A stretch of DNA of 64,000 nt, from NCBI RefSeq assembly GCF_024648825.1, contig NZ_JANBBE010000007.1, positions 62,001 to 126,000 on the forward strand, written 5' to 3'. This stretch comes from Lentzea californiensis (GTDB lineage: Bacteria > Actinomycetota > Actinomycetes > Mycobacteriales > Pseudonocardiaceae). Numbering within the stretch: position 1 is the stretch's first letter; every line of letters starts with the position of its first letter. The translations under genes were made by a program, and so were the position numbers. The notes beneath the pieces were generated by a model, which searched no databases, was not told where the DNA came from, and saw nothing but the letters and a program-made list of their open reading frames with translations. Shown here in pieces: positions 1 to 7,892 of the stretch.

Positions 1-527
1 GCGAGAAGTGCGAGGGCAAGCGCTTCACCCCCGAGGTGCTGCGCTACACGTTGCGGGGCAAGAACATCAGCGAGGTGCTCGGCATGTCCGTCGCCGAGGC
101 GCGCGAGTTCTTCCCCTCCGGCCAGGCCCACGCCGTGCTCAGCCGCCTGCACGACGTCGGCCTGTCGTACCTCTCGCTCGGCCAGCCGCTCACGACGCTG
201 TCCGGCGGCGAACGGCAACGGCTCAAGCTCGCCATCCACATGGCGGAGAAGGCCTCGACCTACGTGCTGGACGAACCGACGTCCGGCCTGCACCTCGCGG
301 ACGTCGACCAGCTGCTCGGGCTGCTCGACCAGCTGATCGACGCCGGCAACACGGTGATCGTGATCGAGCACCACCTCGCCGTGATGGCGCACGCCGACTG
401 GATCGTCGACATGGGTCCCGGCGCGGGCCACGACGGCGGCCAGGTCGTCTTCTCCGGCACGCCGGGCGACCTGGTGTCCACTTCGGACACGCTCACCGCG
501 CGGCACCTGAAGGAGTACCTGTCGTGA
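1..527 (+). CDS. UvrA-like ABC ATPase, C-terminal part (5' end outside window)
   Basis: This is the last ~174 residues of a UvrA-family protein; the reading frame is open from base 3. It contains the end of the UvrA zinc-finger region (KCEGKRF), the ABC signature LSGGERQRLKLA, Walker B YVLDEPTSGLH and the H-loop VIEHH, in the order expected of the second UvrA nucleotide-binding domain. UvrA proteins bind damaged DNA, but actinomycetes also carry shorter UvrA-like paralogues linked to drug resistance. The downstream siderophore-interacting gene overlaps it, which is not the usual uvrA setting, so a paralogue is plausible. The missing N-terminus prevents a decision. Confidence 0.88.
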   Translation, partial: EKCEGKRFTPEVLRYTLRGKNISEVLGMSVAEAREFFPSGQAHAVLSRLHDVGLSYLSLGQPLTTLSGGERQRLKLAIHMAEKASTYVLDEPTSGLHLADVDQLLGLLDQLIDAGNTVIVIEHHLAVMAHADWIVDMGPGAGHDGGQVVFSGTPGDLVSTSDTLTARHLKEYLS

Positions 528-1306
528 GCCTGCTGACGGTGACCTCCGTCGCGCCGCTGACCCCGCGCATGACGCGGATGACGTTCACCGGCCCCGGCCT
601 GCACGAGATCGGCACCTGGCCGGACCAGCAGCTCAAGCTGCTCTTCCCGCGACCGGGCGGATCGGCGCACGTGTCGGACGCCGCAGACGTCGGCACCTGG
701 TACCAGGCCTACCTGGCCATGCCCGAGCCCGAACGGCCGTGGATGCGCGGCTTCACCGTCCGGTCACTGAGCGAGGGCGTGCTGACCGTCGACTTCGTGC
801 TGCACGGCGACAGCGGACCGGCTTCCCGCTGGGCCACCACCGCCCGAGCCGGTGACGTCATCGGCAGGTTCGGACCGTCGCGCGACTACGCCCGGCCGCT
901 CGGCATCGCGGACCTGCTGGTGTTCGCGGGCGACGAGACGGCGTTGCCCGCGATCGGCTCGCTGCTGGAGTTGCTTCCTGAAGCACAGCAACGGCTCGTG
1001 TTCGTCGAGGTCGCGGACCCGGCGGAGGAACAGGACGTCCCCGGCGTGCGGTGGGTGCACCGCAGCGCCGGGGAGGACCTGGTCTCGGTGGTGACGGCGG
1101 CCGAGGTACCGCCGTCGGTGTGGGTGTGGCTCGGCGGCGAGGCTTCCGCGGTTCGCTCGCTGCGCAGGCACTTCGTCGGTCAGGGAGTGTCCAAGAAGGA
1201 CATCGAGTTCGCCGGTTACTGGCGGCGCGCCCTCACCCAGGACGACGACCCGACCTCCGACGACCTCGCCGAGGCCCAGGAACGGATCGCCGCGCTCAGC
1301 GAGTGA
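524..1306 (+). CDS. Siderophore-interacting protein (FAD-binding ferric reductase)
   Basis: A 260-residue protein of the SIP/ViuB family, cytoplasmic flavoproteins that reduce ferric siderophores to release iron. The N-terminal half (to about residue 115) is the FAD-binding barrel with the typical opening LTPRMTRMTF and the RGFTVRS flavin motif. The C-terminal half is the NAD(P)H-binding fold, with FAGDETALPAI and, near the end, WLGGEAS. The GTG start overlaps the TGA stop of the UvrA-like gene (GTGA), implying translational coupling. No siderophore biosynthesis genes are seen nearby. Confidence 0.88.
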   Translation: MSLLTVTSVAPLTPRMTRMTFTGPGLHEIGTWPDQQLKLLFPRPGGSAHVSDAADVGTWYQAYLAMPEPERPWMRGFTVRSLSEGVLTVDFVLHGDSGPASRWATTARAGDVIGRFGPSRDYARPLGIADLLVFAGDETALPAIGSLLELLPEAQQRLVFVEVADPAEEQDVPGVRWVHRSAGEDLVSVVTAAEVPPSVWVWLGGEASAVRSLRRHFVGQGVSKKDIEFAGYWRRALTQDDDPTSDDLAEAQERIAALSE

Positions 1307-1373
1307 ACTCCAGCAGGCTGCGTGCGGCCGTCACCGAGCCTTCGGTCGCGCGCGCCCGCCGAAGTGCACGAGC

Positions 1374-1600
1374 TTGACCTCTCTCCCAGCTGAAGCAGGG
1401 AGATTCTTCCCTCGCGGGTCGAGTTTTCTGCTTCACAGCCCGCTGCCGCCTGGCTTACCAGCAAGGGACGGTGTACCGCCCACGGTCCTACACAAGCTCC
1501 ACAGACCTGACATCCCACCAGCCCGGCGGTAGACCCGCCGACTTGACTACCGCCGAACGGGCGCGCCAACCGTACCAGCCGCTCCGCCGAACGCCACACC
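1374..1600 (-). mobile_element. IS200/IS605-family right-end relic with omega-RNA-like structure, no transposase
   Basis: Read on the minus strand, this ~225-bp segment ends with a subterminal hairpin block like the right ends of IS200/IS605 (TnpB) elements of actinomycetes: GAATCTCCCTGCTTCAG followed by GGGAGAG and GGTCAA near 1374. Perfect arms TGAAGCAG/CTGCTTCA lie at 1391-1398 and 1428-1435, and CGGCGGTAG/CTACCGCCG at 1524-1532 and 1547-1555. The segment resembles the non-coding 3' part that gives rise to omega RNA, the TnpB guide scaffold. I see no TnpA or TnpB coding sequence. It begins where the adjoining methyltransferase loses homology. Boundaries are approximate and the family call rests on remembered motifs. 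Confidence 0.5.
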
Positions 1601-2210
1601 CGCGGATCAGAGGGTTCGCGGCGAGCAGGCTCCCGTGCCCGCCGCCCACGTCGACGAGCGTGCCGAACCTCGACCAGTCGAAGTTCGAGACGACCAGCGG
1701 GATCCAGTCGCGCATGCGGTCGTTCATCTGCCGGTCGAAGGCCTCACGCAGGTGCGGCCGCGCGGCCAGGTCGGTCCAGAAGTCCTGGCCGTAGCGCACC
1801 GGGTAGGCGGGTTCGCCGGTGCGGACGCTGTGGACCAGGTCGACGAACGCCAGATCGGCGCGTCCGGCGGCGGAGTCGTGGTGCAGCAGGTTGTTCAGGC
1901 CGTTGCCCGCACCGGCGCCGAGCAGGGCGCCGAGGTCCGTCGTGCGGTAGCCCGAGGCTGTTCGTTCGGCCACACCGAGGGTCGTCAGGTGGGCCAGGAG
2001 CAGGTCGAGTGCGAGCGGGTCGACCTCGAGTTCGGGCGCGAGTTCGCGGGCGGTGGCGGGGTTGTCGCGCAGGCGATCCGGCAGTCCCAGGGTCACGGCG
2101 ACCCGGAGCACCATTGGCGTGATCAGCCCGGACATCTGTCGAAGCCGTTGTACGTCGGTGTCCACGTGGATCCACCCTGCCACCGCGGGCAACCTGATTT
2201 CTGTCAACAC
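1488..2210 (-). pseudogene. Truncated SAM-dependent O-methyltransferase
   Basis: The N-terminal ~200 residues match the acetylserotonin O-methyltransferase-like family: a winged-helix dimerisation region (MSGLITPMVLRVAVTLGLPD, then RELAPELEVDPLALDLLLAHL) followed by the SAM motif LVDVGGGHGSLLA at roughly residues 187-199. Family members run to about 340 residues, so the rest of the Rossmann domain and the catalytic His/Glu region are missing. After about position 1600 the frame runs into the IS-like relic and ends in unrelated sequence. The likely original start is GTG at 2165 or further upstream. Probably inactive, cut by insertion or deletion. Confidence 0.75.
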
Positions 2211-2261
2211 TGAAGCAATAGCGAGGATGACTCACGGCGCTATGGCGCCTAACGTGTGCAT

Positions 2262-3464
2262 ATGAGGACCAACTGGGCCGGCAACGTCACCTTCAGCTCG
2301 GCCGAGGCCGTGGCCCCGGCATCGGCCGACGACCTGCGTGCACTCGTGCGCGGCTCATCGGCCGTGCACGTCGTCGGTTCGGGACATTCGTTCAGCACGA
2401 TCGCCGACACGACCGGCACGCTGGTGTCGCTGGCGGCCATGCCCGAGGTCTTCGAGGTGTCCGGCCACGCGGTCCGGGTGAGCGCGGGCATGACGCTCGC
2501 CTCACTGGCCGTCCGGCTGGAGGCGGCGGGCCTCGCACTGCACACGCTGCCGTCGCTGCCGCACATCACCGTGGCCGGTGCGATCACCACCGCCACCCAC
2601 GGTTCCGGGTCCCGGTCGCTGGCCGGCGCCGTGCGGTCCGTCGAGGTCATGCGCGGTGACGGCTCGGTCGTCGAGCTGACGTCCCCCGGCGCGGTCGTGT
2701 CGATGGGCGGCCTCGGCGTCGTCACCACCGTGACCCTGGACGTGGTGCCGTCGTTCCAGGTCGCGCAGACGGTCTACGAGGACGTCGCCTGGACGACGCT
2801 GCTCGTGCGGCTGGAGCAGATCTTCGACGGCGCGTACAGCGTCAGCGCGTTCGTCGACTGGCAGGGCGGCGCGACGCTGTGGACGAAGCACCGCGTGGGC
2901 GACGAGGAGTTCGCCTTCCCCGGGAGGCCGGCGTCCGAGCCCGCGCACCCGGTGCCCGGTCAGCCCGCCTCCCGCTGCACGCTGCAGGGCGGCGTGCCCG
3001 GCCCGTGGCACGAGCGGCTGCCGCACTTCCGCGCCGAGTTCACCCCGTCCGTCGGCGAGGAGCTGCAGACCGAGTACTTCGTGCCGCGGACCCGCGCGGT
3101 GACGGCGTTGCGGGCGCTGGCAGAGATGTCGACGGTGATCTCGCCGCTGGTGCAGACCTGCGAGATCCGCACGATCGACGCCGAACCGCAGTGGCTCAGC
3201 CCCGCCTTCGACCGCGACAGCGTCGCGATCCACTTCACCTGGGTGCCGGACACCCCCGCCGTGTTGCGGCTGCTGCCCCGCCTGGAGGAGGCGATCGCGC
3301 CGCGGCCGCACTGGGGCAAGCTCTTCACCGTGCCGCCGGCCCTGCTGGCCGCGCGCTACCCGCAGTGGGACGCCTTCCGGGCGTTGCTGCGCGAGCACGA
3401 CCCGAAAGGCGTCTTCCGCAACGAGTTCCTGACCCGCTACTTCGGGTCGGCCGGGCCCTTCTGA
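2262..3464 (+). CDS. FAD-linked alditol (xylitol-type) oxidase
   Basis: A 400-residue flavoprotein resembling actinomycete alditol oxidase AldO (about 418 residues) and the wider arabinono-lactone oxidase group. It opens with the family pattern TNWAGNVTF. The GSGHSF motif carries the histidine (His42 here) that binds FAD covalently in AldO, and THGSG and GGLGVVTTVTL complete the PCMH-type FAD domain. The C-terminal substrate domain ends RYPQWDAF...DPKGVFRNEFL, the usual close of the family. It should oxidise a sugar alcohol at C1, producing H2O2. The ATG at 2262 is preferred to the GTG at 2256. Its end overlaps the convergent gene by 28 bp. Confidence 0.85.
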   Translation: MRTNWAGNVTFSSAEAVAPASADDLRALVRGSSAVHVVGSGHSFSTIADTTGTLVSLAAMPEVFEVSGHAVRVSAGMTLASLAVRLEAAGLALHTLPSLPHITVAGAITTATHGSGSRSLAGAVRSVEVMRGDGSVVELTSPGAVVSMGGLGVVTTVTLDVVPSFQVAQTVYEDVAWTTLLVRLEQIFDGAYSVSAFVDWQGGATLWTKHRVGDEEFAFPGRPASEPAHPVPGQPASRCTLQGGVPGPWHERLPHFRAEFTPSVGEELQTEYFVPRTRAVTALRALAEMSTVISPLVQTCEIRTIDAEPQWLSPAFDRDSVAIHFTWVPDTPAVLRLLPRLEEAIAPRPHWGKLFTVPPALLAARYPQWDAFRALLREHDPKGVFRNEFLTRYFGSAGPF

Positions 3465-4006
3465 CGCAGCGCCTCCAGCTCCTCGTCGGAGAACCCGTAG
3501 GTCGTCACGACCGTCAGCGTCGCGCTGGTGATCACGAGGCCGGGACCGAACTCCTCGACGACGACACCGCGCTGGTTCTCGGACTCGAAGAACGGCTCGC
3601 CGTTCACGCCGAGATCGACCTCGGACGGCCAGAACAACGTCCGGCGCTCCTCGCCGGGGTGGAACTCGTGCACGAACTTGAGCTGGTGCAGGAAGGTGAT
3701 CCAGCCCTCGGTGATCTCGCCGTAGTAGTCGTCCCACTCGGGTGAGGTGCCCTTGGGTGCGCGGGTCAGCACGATCCGCGTGCCTTCGTCGACAGGGGAC
3801 AGCGTGAACGTGTCGTGGCCCTGGACGATCAGCGTGGTGCCGTCCACCTCGGCCTTGGCGAAGAAGATCTCCTCGATCTCGGCGTCGAGCTCCGGCGCGT
3901 CCCAGCCGTGCCAGTGGCGAACCTTCTCCTTGTCCCGGAACGACTGCCACACCTCGTCGACCGGTGCGGCCACGGTGATCTCGATCCGGACGCCTTCGTC
4001 ACTCAT
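3437..4006 (-). CDS. SRPBCC (AHSA1-type) domain protein
   Basis: A 189-residue protein with the START/AHSA1 fold opening IEITVAAPVDEVWQSFRDKEKVRHWHGW and the helix region WDDYYGEITEGWITFLHQLKF. Members bind hydrophobic ligands; no enzyme function can be assigned. It overlaps the upstream regulator by 8 bp on the same strand, so the two are co-transcribed and probably coupled. Pairing of an ArsR-like regulator with an AHSA1 protein is common in bacteria. Convergent with the oxidase gene at its 3' end. Confidence 0.8.
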   Translation of the reverse strand: MSDEGVRIEITVAAPVDEVWQSFRDKEKVRHWHGWDAPELDAEIEEIFFAKAEVDGTTLIVQGHDTFTLSPVDEGTRIVLTRAPKGTSPEWDDYYGEITEGWITFLHQLKFVHEFHPGEERRTLFWPSEVDLGVNGEPFFESENQRGVVVEEFGPGLVITSATLTVVTTYGFSDEELEALRQKGPADPK

Positions 4007-4505
4007 CTGCTACTCCGGGATGGCCCATCGTGACCACCCGGTACGGGCGGCCTGTGTCGGTGTCGTACTTCAACGCGATCTGCCGCACCGCTTCGGCCAG
4101 GTCGCTGGTGAACTCGTGGACGTCGCCGGGCGCGCCGAAGCGGACCGTCGCTTCCACGGTGAACGTGAGCAAGCGCTTTCCCGCGTCGGCCGCGGCACCC
4201 GACATCCGTTCGACCTCGCGGGCCGTGTCCTCGGCGACGGACACCAGGTGCGTCGCGGCGAACTGGTCTTGAACGTCGGCGGCGATCTCGCGGCCGGGCT
4301 TCGCGCGCAGGACGCGTTCGACGCAGCCACGCCGCTGGCGTTCCTCCACCAGTTCGACGAGTCCCGCCTGTTCCAGGGCCCGCACGTGGTAGTTGACCCG
4401 CTGCCTGGGCAGGTCGAGAGCCGCCGCGAGCTGCGTCGCCGAGGCGGGCGACTTCAACAGCTCCAGCAGCGACAGGCGCAACGGCGACAGCTCCACGCCT
4501 AGCAC
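3999..4505 (-). CDS. ArsR-like winged-helix transcriptional regulator
   Basis: About 168 residues. The N-terminal winged helix reads LRLSLLELLKSPASATQLAAALDLPRQ followed by VNYHVRALEQAGLVE, the ArsR/HTH_20 pattern with recognition helix RQRVNYHV. The C-terminal ~90 residues are an unassigned effector or dimer region. I chose the GTG at 4505. A TTG at 4520 is in frame but lies inside the perfect palindrome at 4514-4533, which is more likely the operator. It is the first gene of a two-gene unit with the SRPBCC protein and probably autoregulated. Confidence 0.8.
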   Translation of the reverse strand: MLGVELSPLRLSLLELLKSPASATQLAAALDLPRQRVNYHVRALEQAGLVELVEERQRRGCVERVLRAKPGREIAADVQDQFAATHLVSVAEDTAREVERMSGAAADAGKRLLTFTVEATVRFGAPGDVHEFTSDLAEAVRQIALKYDTDTGRPYRVVTMGHPGVADE

Positions 4506-4513
4506 AGTCCCAT

Positions 4514-4533
4514 TTGACAAATTGATTTGTCAA
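4514..4533. promoter_or_regulatory. Perfect palindromic operator, divergent promoter region
   Basis: TTGACAAATTGATTTGTCAA is a perfect 9-bp inverted repeat around a 2-bp centre, unusually AT-rich for this genome. It lies directly before the ArsR-like gene (minus) and about 70 bp before the secreted ricin-domain gene (plus). The likely ligand is the adjacent winged-helix regulator; this is inference from position and symmetry. Confidence 0.6.
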
Positions 4534-4600
4534 TACCGGAACGCGACCGGAAACAGGTAAGTTCGTTGACGGTTGCAACAAATCGCCCCACCCTGGGGCC

Positions 4601-6730
4601 GTGAGAACCCCCCTGCTGGTGGCAGCGTTGGCAGCAGCGGCGATCGTTCCTGTGTGGACGGTCGCGGCGCAGGCCGACGTGGTGCCCGGAACCGCCTATC
4701 AAGTGACGAACGTCGGCAGCGGAAAGTGCGTGGAGTCGCTGGGAACGGCCAACGGCGCGCAGCTCCGCCAACAAGGATGCTCGGGACAGACCTGGACCTT
4801 CACGCCCACGAGCGACGGGTACTTCACCGTCGGCCAGGGTCAGGTCTGGGACGTCTCGAACGTCTCGGTCGCGGACAACGCGGCTGTCCACATGTGGCAG
4901 TCGTTCAACGCGAACAACCAGCAATGGCGCCCCGAACAGGTCGGTACGGACACCTACCGGTTCGTGAACCGCAACAGCGCCAAGTGCCTCGACGTGCCCG
5001 GTGCGTCCACCGGTGACGTCCAGCTGGTCCAGTACACCTGCAACGGGACCAACGCGCAGCTCTTCCGCCTCACCGGCGGCACGCAGCAGCCCGGCCAGCC
5101 CGACTTCGGCCCGAACGTGCTCGTCTTCGACCCGTCGATGCCCGCCTCCACCATCCAGGCGCGGCTCGACGACGTCTTCCGCCAGCAGGAGGAGGGCCAG
5201 TACGACGCGCGCCGGTACGCGATCATGTTCAAGCCCGGCAACTACAACGTCGACGTCAACATCGGCTTCTTCACCCAGGTCCTCGGCCTGGGCATGCTGC
5301 CGGACGGCGTGACGATCAACGGCCAGGTGCACGTCGAGGCCGACTGGTTCCAGGGCAACGCGACCCACAACTTCTGGCGTGGCGCGGAGAACCTCGCGAT
5401 CCGGCCGCCGTCGGGCACCAACACCTGGGCCGTGTCGCAGGCGTCCGCGATGCGCCGCACCAAGACCTACGGCAACATGCAGCTCGACGACAACGGCTGG
5501 TCCAGCGGCGGTTTCCTGGCCGACTCCGTGGTCACGGGCCAGGTGCGCTCCGGATCACAGCAGCAGTGGCTCTCGCGCAACACCGAGTGGGGTTCGTGGA
5601 CCGGTGAGAACTGGAACATGGTGTTCGTCGGTGCGCGCAACGCGCCGCAGACCTCGTTCCCGGAACCGCCGTACACGAACGTCGCGCAGACCCCGGTCGT
5701 GCGGGAGAAGCCGTTCCTGAACGTCGACGGCGGCGGCAACTACAACGTGTTCGTCCCGGCGCTGCGCTCCAACACCAGCGGTACCACCTGGGCGTCGGGC
5801 AACCAGCAGGGCACGAACATCCCGCTGTCGCAGTTCTACATCGCGAAGCCGGGCACCTCCGCGGCGACGATCAACGCGCAGCTCGCGGCCGGCAAGCACC
5901 TGCTGCTCACGCCGGGCATCCACCAGGTGTCCGAGCCGATCCGCGTCACCCGCCCCGACACCGTCGTGCTGGGCCTCGGTCTCGCGACCGTCATGCCCAT
6001 CAACGGAAACATGGCACTGGACGTGGCCGATGTGGACGGTGTGAAGATCGCCGGCATCCTCGTCGACGCGGCCCCGACCAACTCGCCGCTGCTGATGCAG
6101 GTCGGCGCGCCGGGCAGCAACGCCGACCACTCCGCCAACCCGACCTCGCTGCACGACGTCTACGCGCGCATCGGCGGCTCGGCCGTCGGGCGGGCCGCGA
6201 CCTCGTTGGTGGTCAACAGCCACAACGTGATCGGTGATCACCTGTGGCTCTGGCGGGGCGACCACTCCGTCGGCGTCGGCTGGGACCTCAACACGGCCGA
6301 CACCGGCCTGGTCGTCAACGGCAACAACGTGACGATGTACGGCCTGTTCGTCGAGCACTACCAGAAGTACCAGACCATCTGGAACGGCCAGGGCGGCCGG
6401 ACTTACTTCTACCAGAACGAAATGCCGTACGAGGTGCCCAACCAGGCGGCGTGGATGAACGGCTCCACTCGCGGCTACGCGGCGTACAAGGTCTCCAACA
6501 ACGTCACGACGCACGAGGCGTGGGGTCTGGGCAGCTACGCCTTCATGAACGCGAACCCGGCCGTGGTCGCCGACCGGGCGTTCGAGGTGCCGAACACCCC
6601 CGGCGTGAAGCTGCACAGCATGGTGACCGTGTCGCTGGGCGGCAAGGGAACCATCCAGCGGATCGTCAACAACTCGGGCGGCACGGCGACCGCCGGGTCG
6701 ACCGAGGCCTACCTGGCCAATTACCCGTGA
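4601..6730 (+). CDS. Secreted ricin B-lectin / right-handed beta-helix protein
   Basis: A 709-residue exported protein. A signal peptide (residues 1-25, cleavage after AQA) is followed by a ricin-type lectin domain (about 30-157, with QxW-like repeats such as QQWRPEQ and the pair GKCVESLG/AKCLDVPG). After a short Gly/Gln/Pro linker, from about residue 166, comes a long repetitive region of pectate-lyase/GH55-like character (MFKPGNYNVDVNIGFFTQVLGLG, HLLLTPGIHQVSEPIRV, VLGLGLATV). It probably binds or cleaves an extracellular polysaccharide; the exact activity is not determinable. Similar proteins are sometimes labelled adenylyl cyclase in databases, which the sequence does not support. GTG start. 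Confidence 0.75.
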   Translation: MRTPLLVAALAAAAIVPVWTVAAQADVVPGTAYQVTNVGSGKCVESLGTANGAQLRQQGCSGQTWTFTPTSDGYFTVGQGQVWDVSNVSVADNAAVHMWQSFNANNQQWRPEQVGTDTYRFVNRNSAKCLDVPGASTGDVQLVQYTCNGTNAQLFRLTGGTQQPGQPDFGPNVLVFDPSMPASTIQARLDDVFRQQEEGQYDARRYAIMFKPGNYNVDVNIGFFTQVLGLGMLPDGVTINGQVHVEADWFQGNATHNFWRGAENLAIRPPSGTNTWAVSQASAMRRTKTYGNMQLDDNGWSSGGFLADSVVTGQVRSGSQQQWLSRNTEWGSWTGENWNMVFVGARNAPQTSFPEPPYTNVAQTPVVREKPFLNVDGGGNYNVFVPALRSNTSGTTWASGNQQGTNIPLSQFYIAKPGTSAATINAQLAAGKHLLLTPGIHQVSEPIRVTRPDTVVLGLGLATVMPINGNMALDVADVDGVKIAGILVDAAPTNSPLLMQVGAPGSNADHSANPTSLHDVYARIGGSAVGRAATSLVVNSHNVIGDHLWLWRGDHSVGVGWDLNTADTGLVVNGNNVTMYGLFVEHYQKYQTIWNGQGGRTYFYQNEMPYEVPNQAAWMNGSTRGYAAYKVSNNVTTHEAWGLGSYAFMNANPAVVADRAFEVPNTPGVKLHSMVTVSLGGKGTIQRIVNNSGGTATAGSTEAYLANYP

Positions 6731-6755
6731 TGACGCACTGAACCGATTGCACCCA

Positions 6756-6785
6756 CGGCCCCGCACTCTCCGGAGTGCGGGGCCG
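6756..6785. terminator. Bidirectional terminator-like hairpin
   Basis: A perfect 13-bp GC-rich stem (6756-6768 with 6773-6785) and a TCCG loop sit between the convergent ricin-domain gene and the DUF6204 gene. There is no T-tract, as is common for high-GC actinobacteria. Confidence 0.7.
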
Positions 6786-6795
6786 TTCCCGCGGG

Positions 6796-7122
6796 TCAGC
6801 CCAGCCGCTTCGGCCGGTTGATCTTCATCTCGTCCATGTCGGTGACCTTGGCCTTCAGCCCCTTGAAGTCGACGCCCAGCGCGTCGAGCGCGGTCGAGGC
6901 CCGGCGCAGTCCCGCGTCGTCCGGCTTCTCGGCGGCGGTGAGGATCACGCGGTAGCTGAAGAAGTCGAGCTTCTCGTCGTAGGTCAGCGCGCCCTCTTCG
7001 CTGAAGCCGGCGTCCCGCATGAAGTCGAAGCCCGCGAGCCGGTCCCGCAACGTCGCGCGCTGGTCGTCGGTGAGGTCGGCGAAGCGTCCGCGGACGAGTA
7101 CTCGGTAGGTGTGTTCAGCCAC
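6796..7122 (-). CDS. DUF6204-family small protein
   Basis: A 108-residue cytoplasmic protein starting GTG (AEHTYRVLVRGRFADLTDDQR) and ending with the family-like segment VDFKGLKAKVTDMDEMKINRPKR. The beta-alpha-beta pattern and the paired YRV/FFSYRV strands fit the small DUF6204 family of actinomycetes, whose function is unknown. It is divergent from the TenA/PqqC-like gene, with about 70 bp between starts. The longer upstream reading frame in this phase has no support and overlaps that neighbour. Confidence 0.7.
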   Translation of the reverse strand: MAEHTYRVLVRGRFADLTDDQRATLRDRLAGFDFMRDAGFSEEGALTYDEKLDFFSYRVILTAAEKPDDAGLRRASTALDALGVDFKGLKAKVTDMDEMKINRPKRLG

Positions 7123-7191
7123 GAGCGAAGATGCTGCCTGATCCCACGCCGGTCTGGCGAACGATTTCCCCCGTGCGGAAGAATCGGGACC

Positions 7192-7833
7192 ATGAACGCA
7201 AAAGAGCTGGTCACGCGCATCCGGACGGAGCTGCACCCCGGTGACCACGACAACCTCGTGGTGAAGCTGATCGAAACCGGGCAGGCTCCGCGCGCCGTGA
7301 TCCAGACGTTCGCCGCGGAAGAGAACCACATCGTGTCGTCGGACTGGCGAACATTTCTGGCGCTGGCCTCGAAGGCAGAGGAACCGAACGCGCGGGCGTT
7401 CTTCACGCTGCTCGCGGGCGGTGAGGAGCTGGTGCTGCCGATGTTGCCGGCGCTGGCCGAGGCGTCGGGCATGTCCGCCAAGGACTTCCAGAACTACGAA
7501 CCGTTCCCCGGCTGCCAGGCCTACCCCGCGTACCAGGCGTGGATGGCGCTCAACGGCGACCCGGCGGACGTGATCCTCGCGATCCTGGCGAACTTCACCG
7601 CGTGGGGCGGGTACTGCGCGCGCATGGCGAAGGGGCTGCGCGAGCACTACGGGTTCGGCGACGAGGCGTGCGCGTTCGTCGACTTCTTCGCCACGCCCGC
7701 GCCGCAGCTGGAGGAGCGTGCGATCGCCGCGATCCAGGCCTCGCTCGACGCGGGCTGGCAGCCGAAGCACGCGTGGCGCTACGGCCGCCTGCTGCAGGCG
7801 TACGAACTGCAGTTCTGGTCCACCCTGGCCTGA
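7192..7833 (+). CDS. TenA/PqqC-like haem-oxygenase-fold protein
   Basis: A 213-residue, mostly helical protein (DNLVVKLIETGQAPRAVIQTFAAEENHIVSSD...) resembling the TenA/THI-4/PqqC superfamily. The region FPGCQAYPAYQAWMAL and the run AWGGYCARMAKGLREHYGF correspond to the helices lining the active site in relatives. Relatives include thiaminase II and pyrroloquinoline synthase, but no thiamine or PQQ genes are nearby, so the substrate is unknown. ATG start at 7192. It ends 2 bp before a 53-bp palindrome. Confidence 0.72.
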   Translation: MNAKELVTRIRTELHPGDHDNLVVKLIETGQAPRAVIQTFAAEENHIVSSDWRTFLALASKAEEPNARAFFTLLAGGEELVLPMLPALAEASGMSAKDFQNYEPFPGCQAYPAYQAWMALNGDPADVILAILANFTAWGGYCARMAKGLREHYGFGDEACAFVDFFATPAPQLEERAIAAIQASLDAGWQPKHAWRYGRLLQAYELQFWSTLA

Positions 7834-7835
7834 CC

Positions 7836-7888
7836 TTGATGAGGGGAGCTTTCATAAACCTCAGGTTTATGAAAGCTCCCCTCATCAA
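7836..7888. terminator. 53-bp perfect palindrome, probable bidirectional terminator
   Basis: The arms 7836-7861 and 7863-7888 are perfectly complementary (26 bp) around a single central base at 7862. The outer part of each arm is GC-rich (GATGAGGGGAGC) and the inner part AT-rich (TTTCATAAACC). It lies exactly between two convergent genes, 2 bp after one stop and 4 bp before the other. Position supports a terminator; the length and perfection are unusual. Confidence 0.7.
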
Positions 7889-7892
7889 CTGA

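Noticed and set aside
1216..1599. Minus-strand frame of 127 codons over the IS-like segment
   Set aside because: Not similar to TnpB or any known protein; it overlaps the end of the siderophore gene and the structured relic.
2502..3950. Minus-strand open frame of 482 codons over the alditol oxidase
   Set aside because: Shadow of the oxidase and SRPBCC genes, with no family match.
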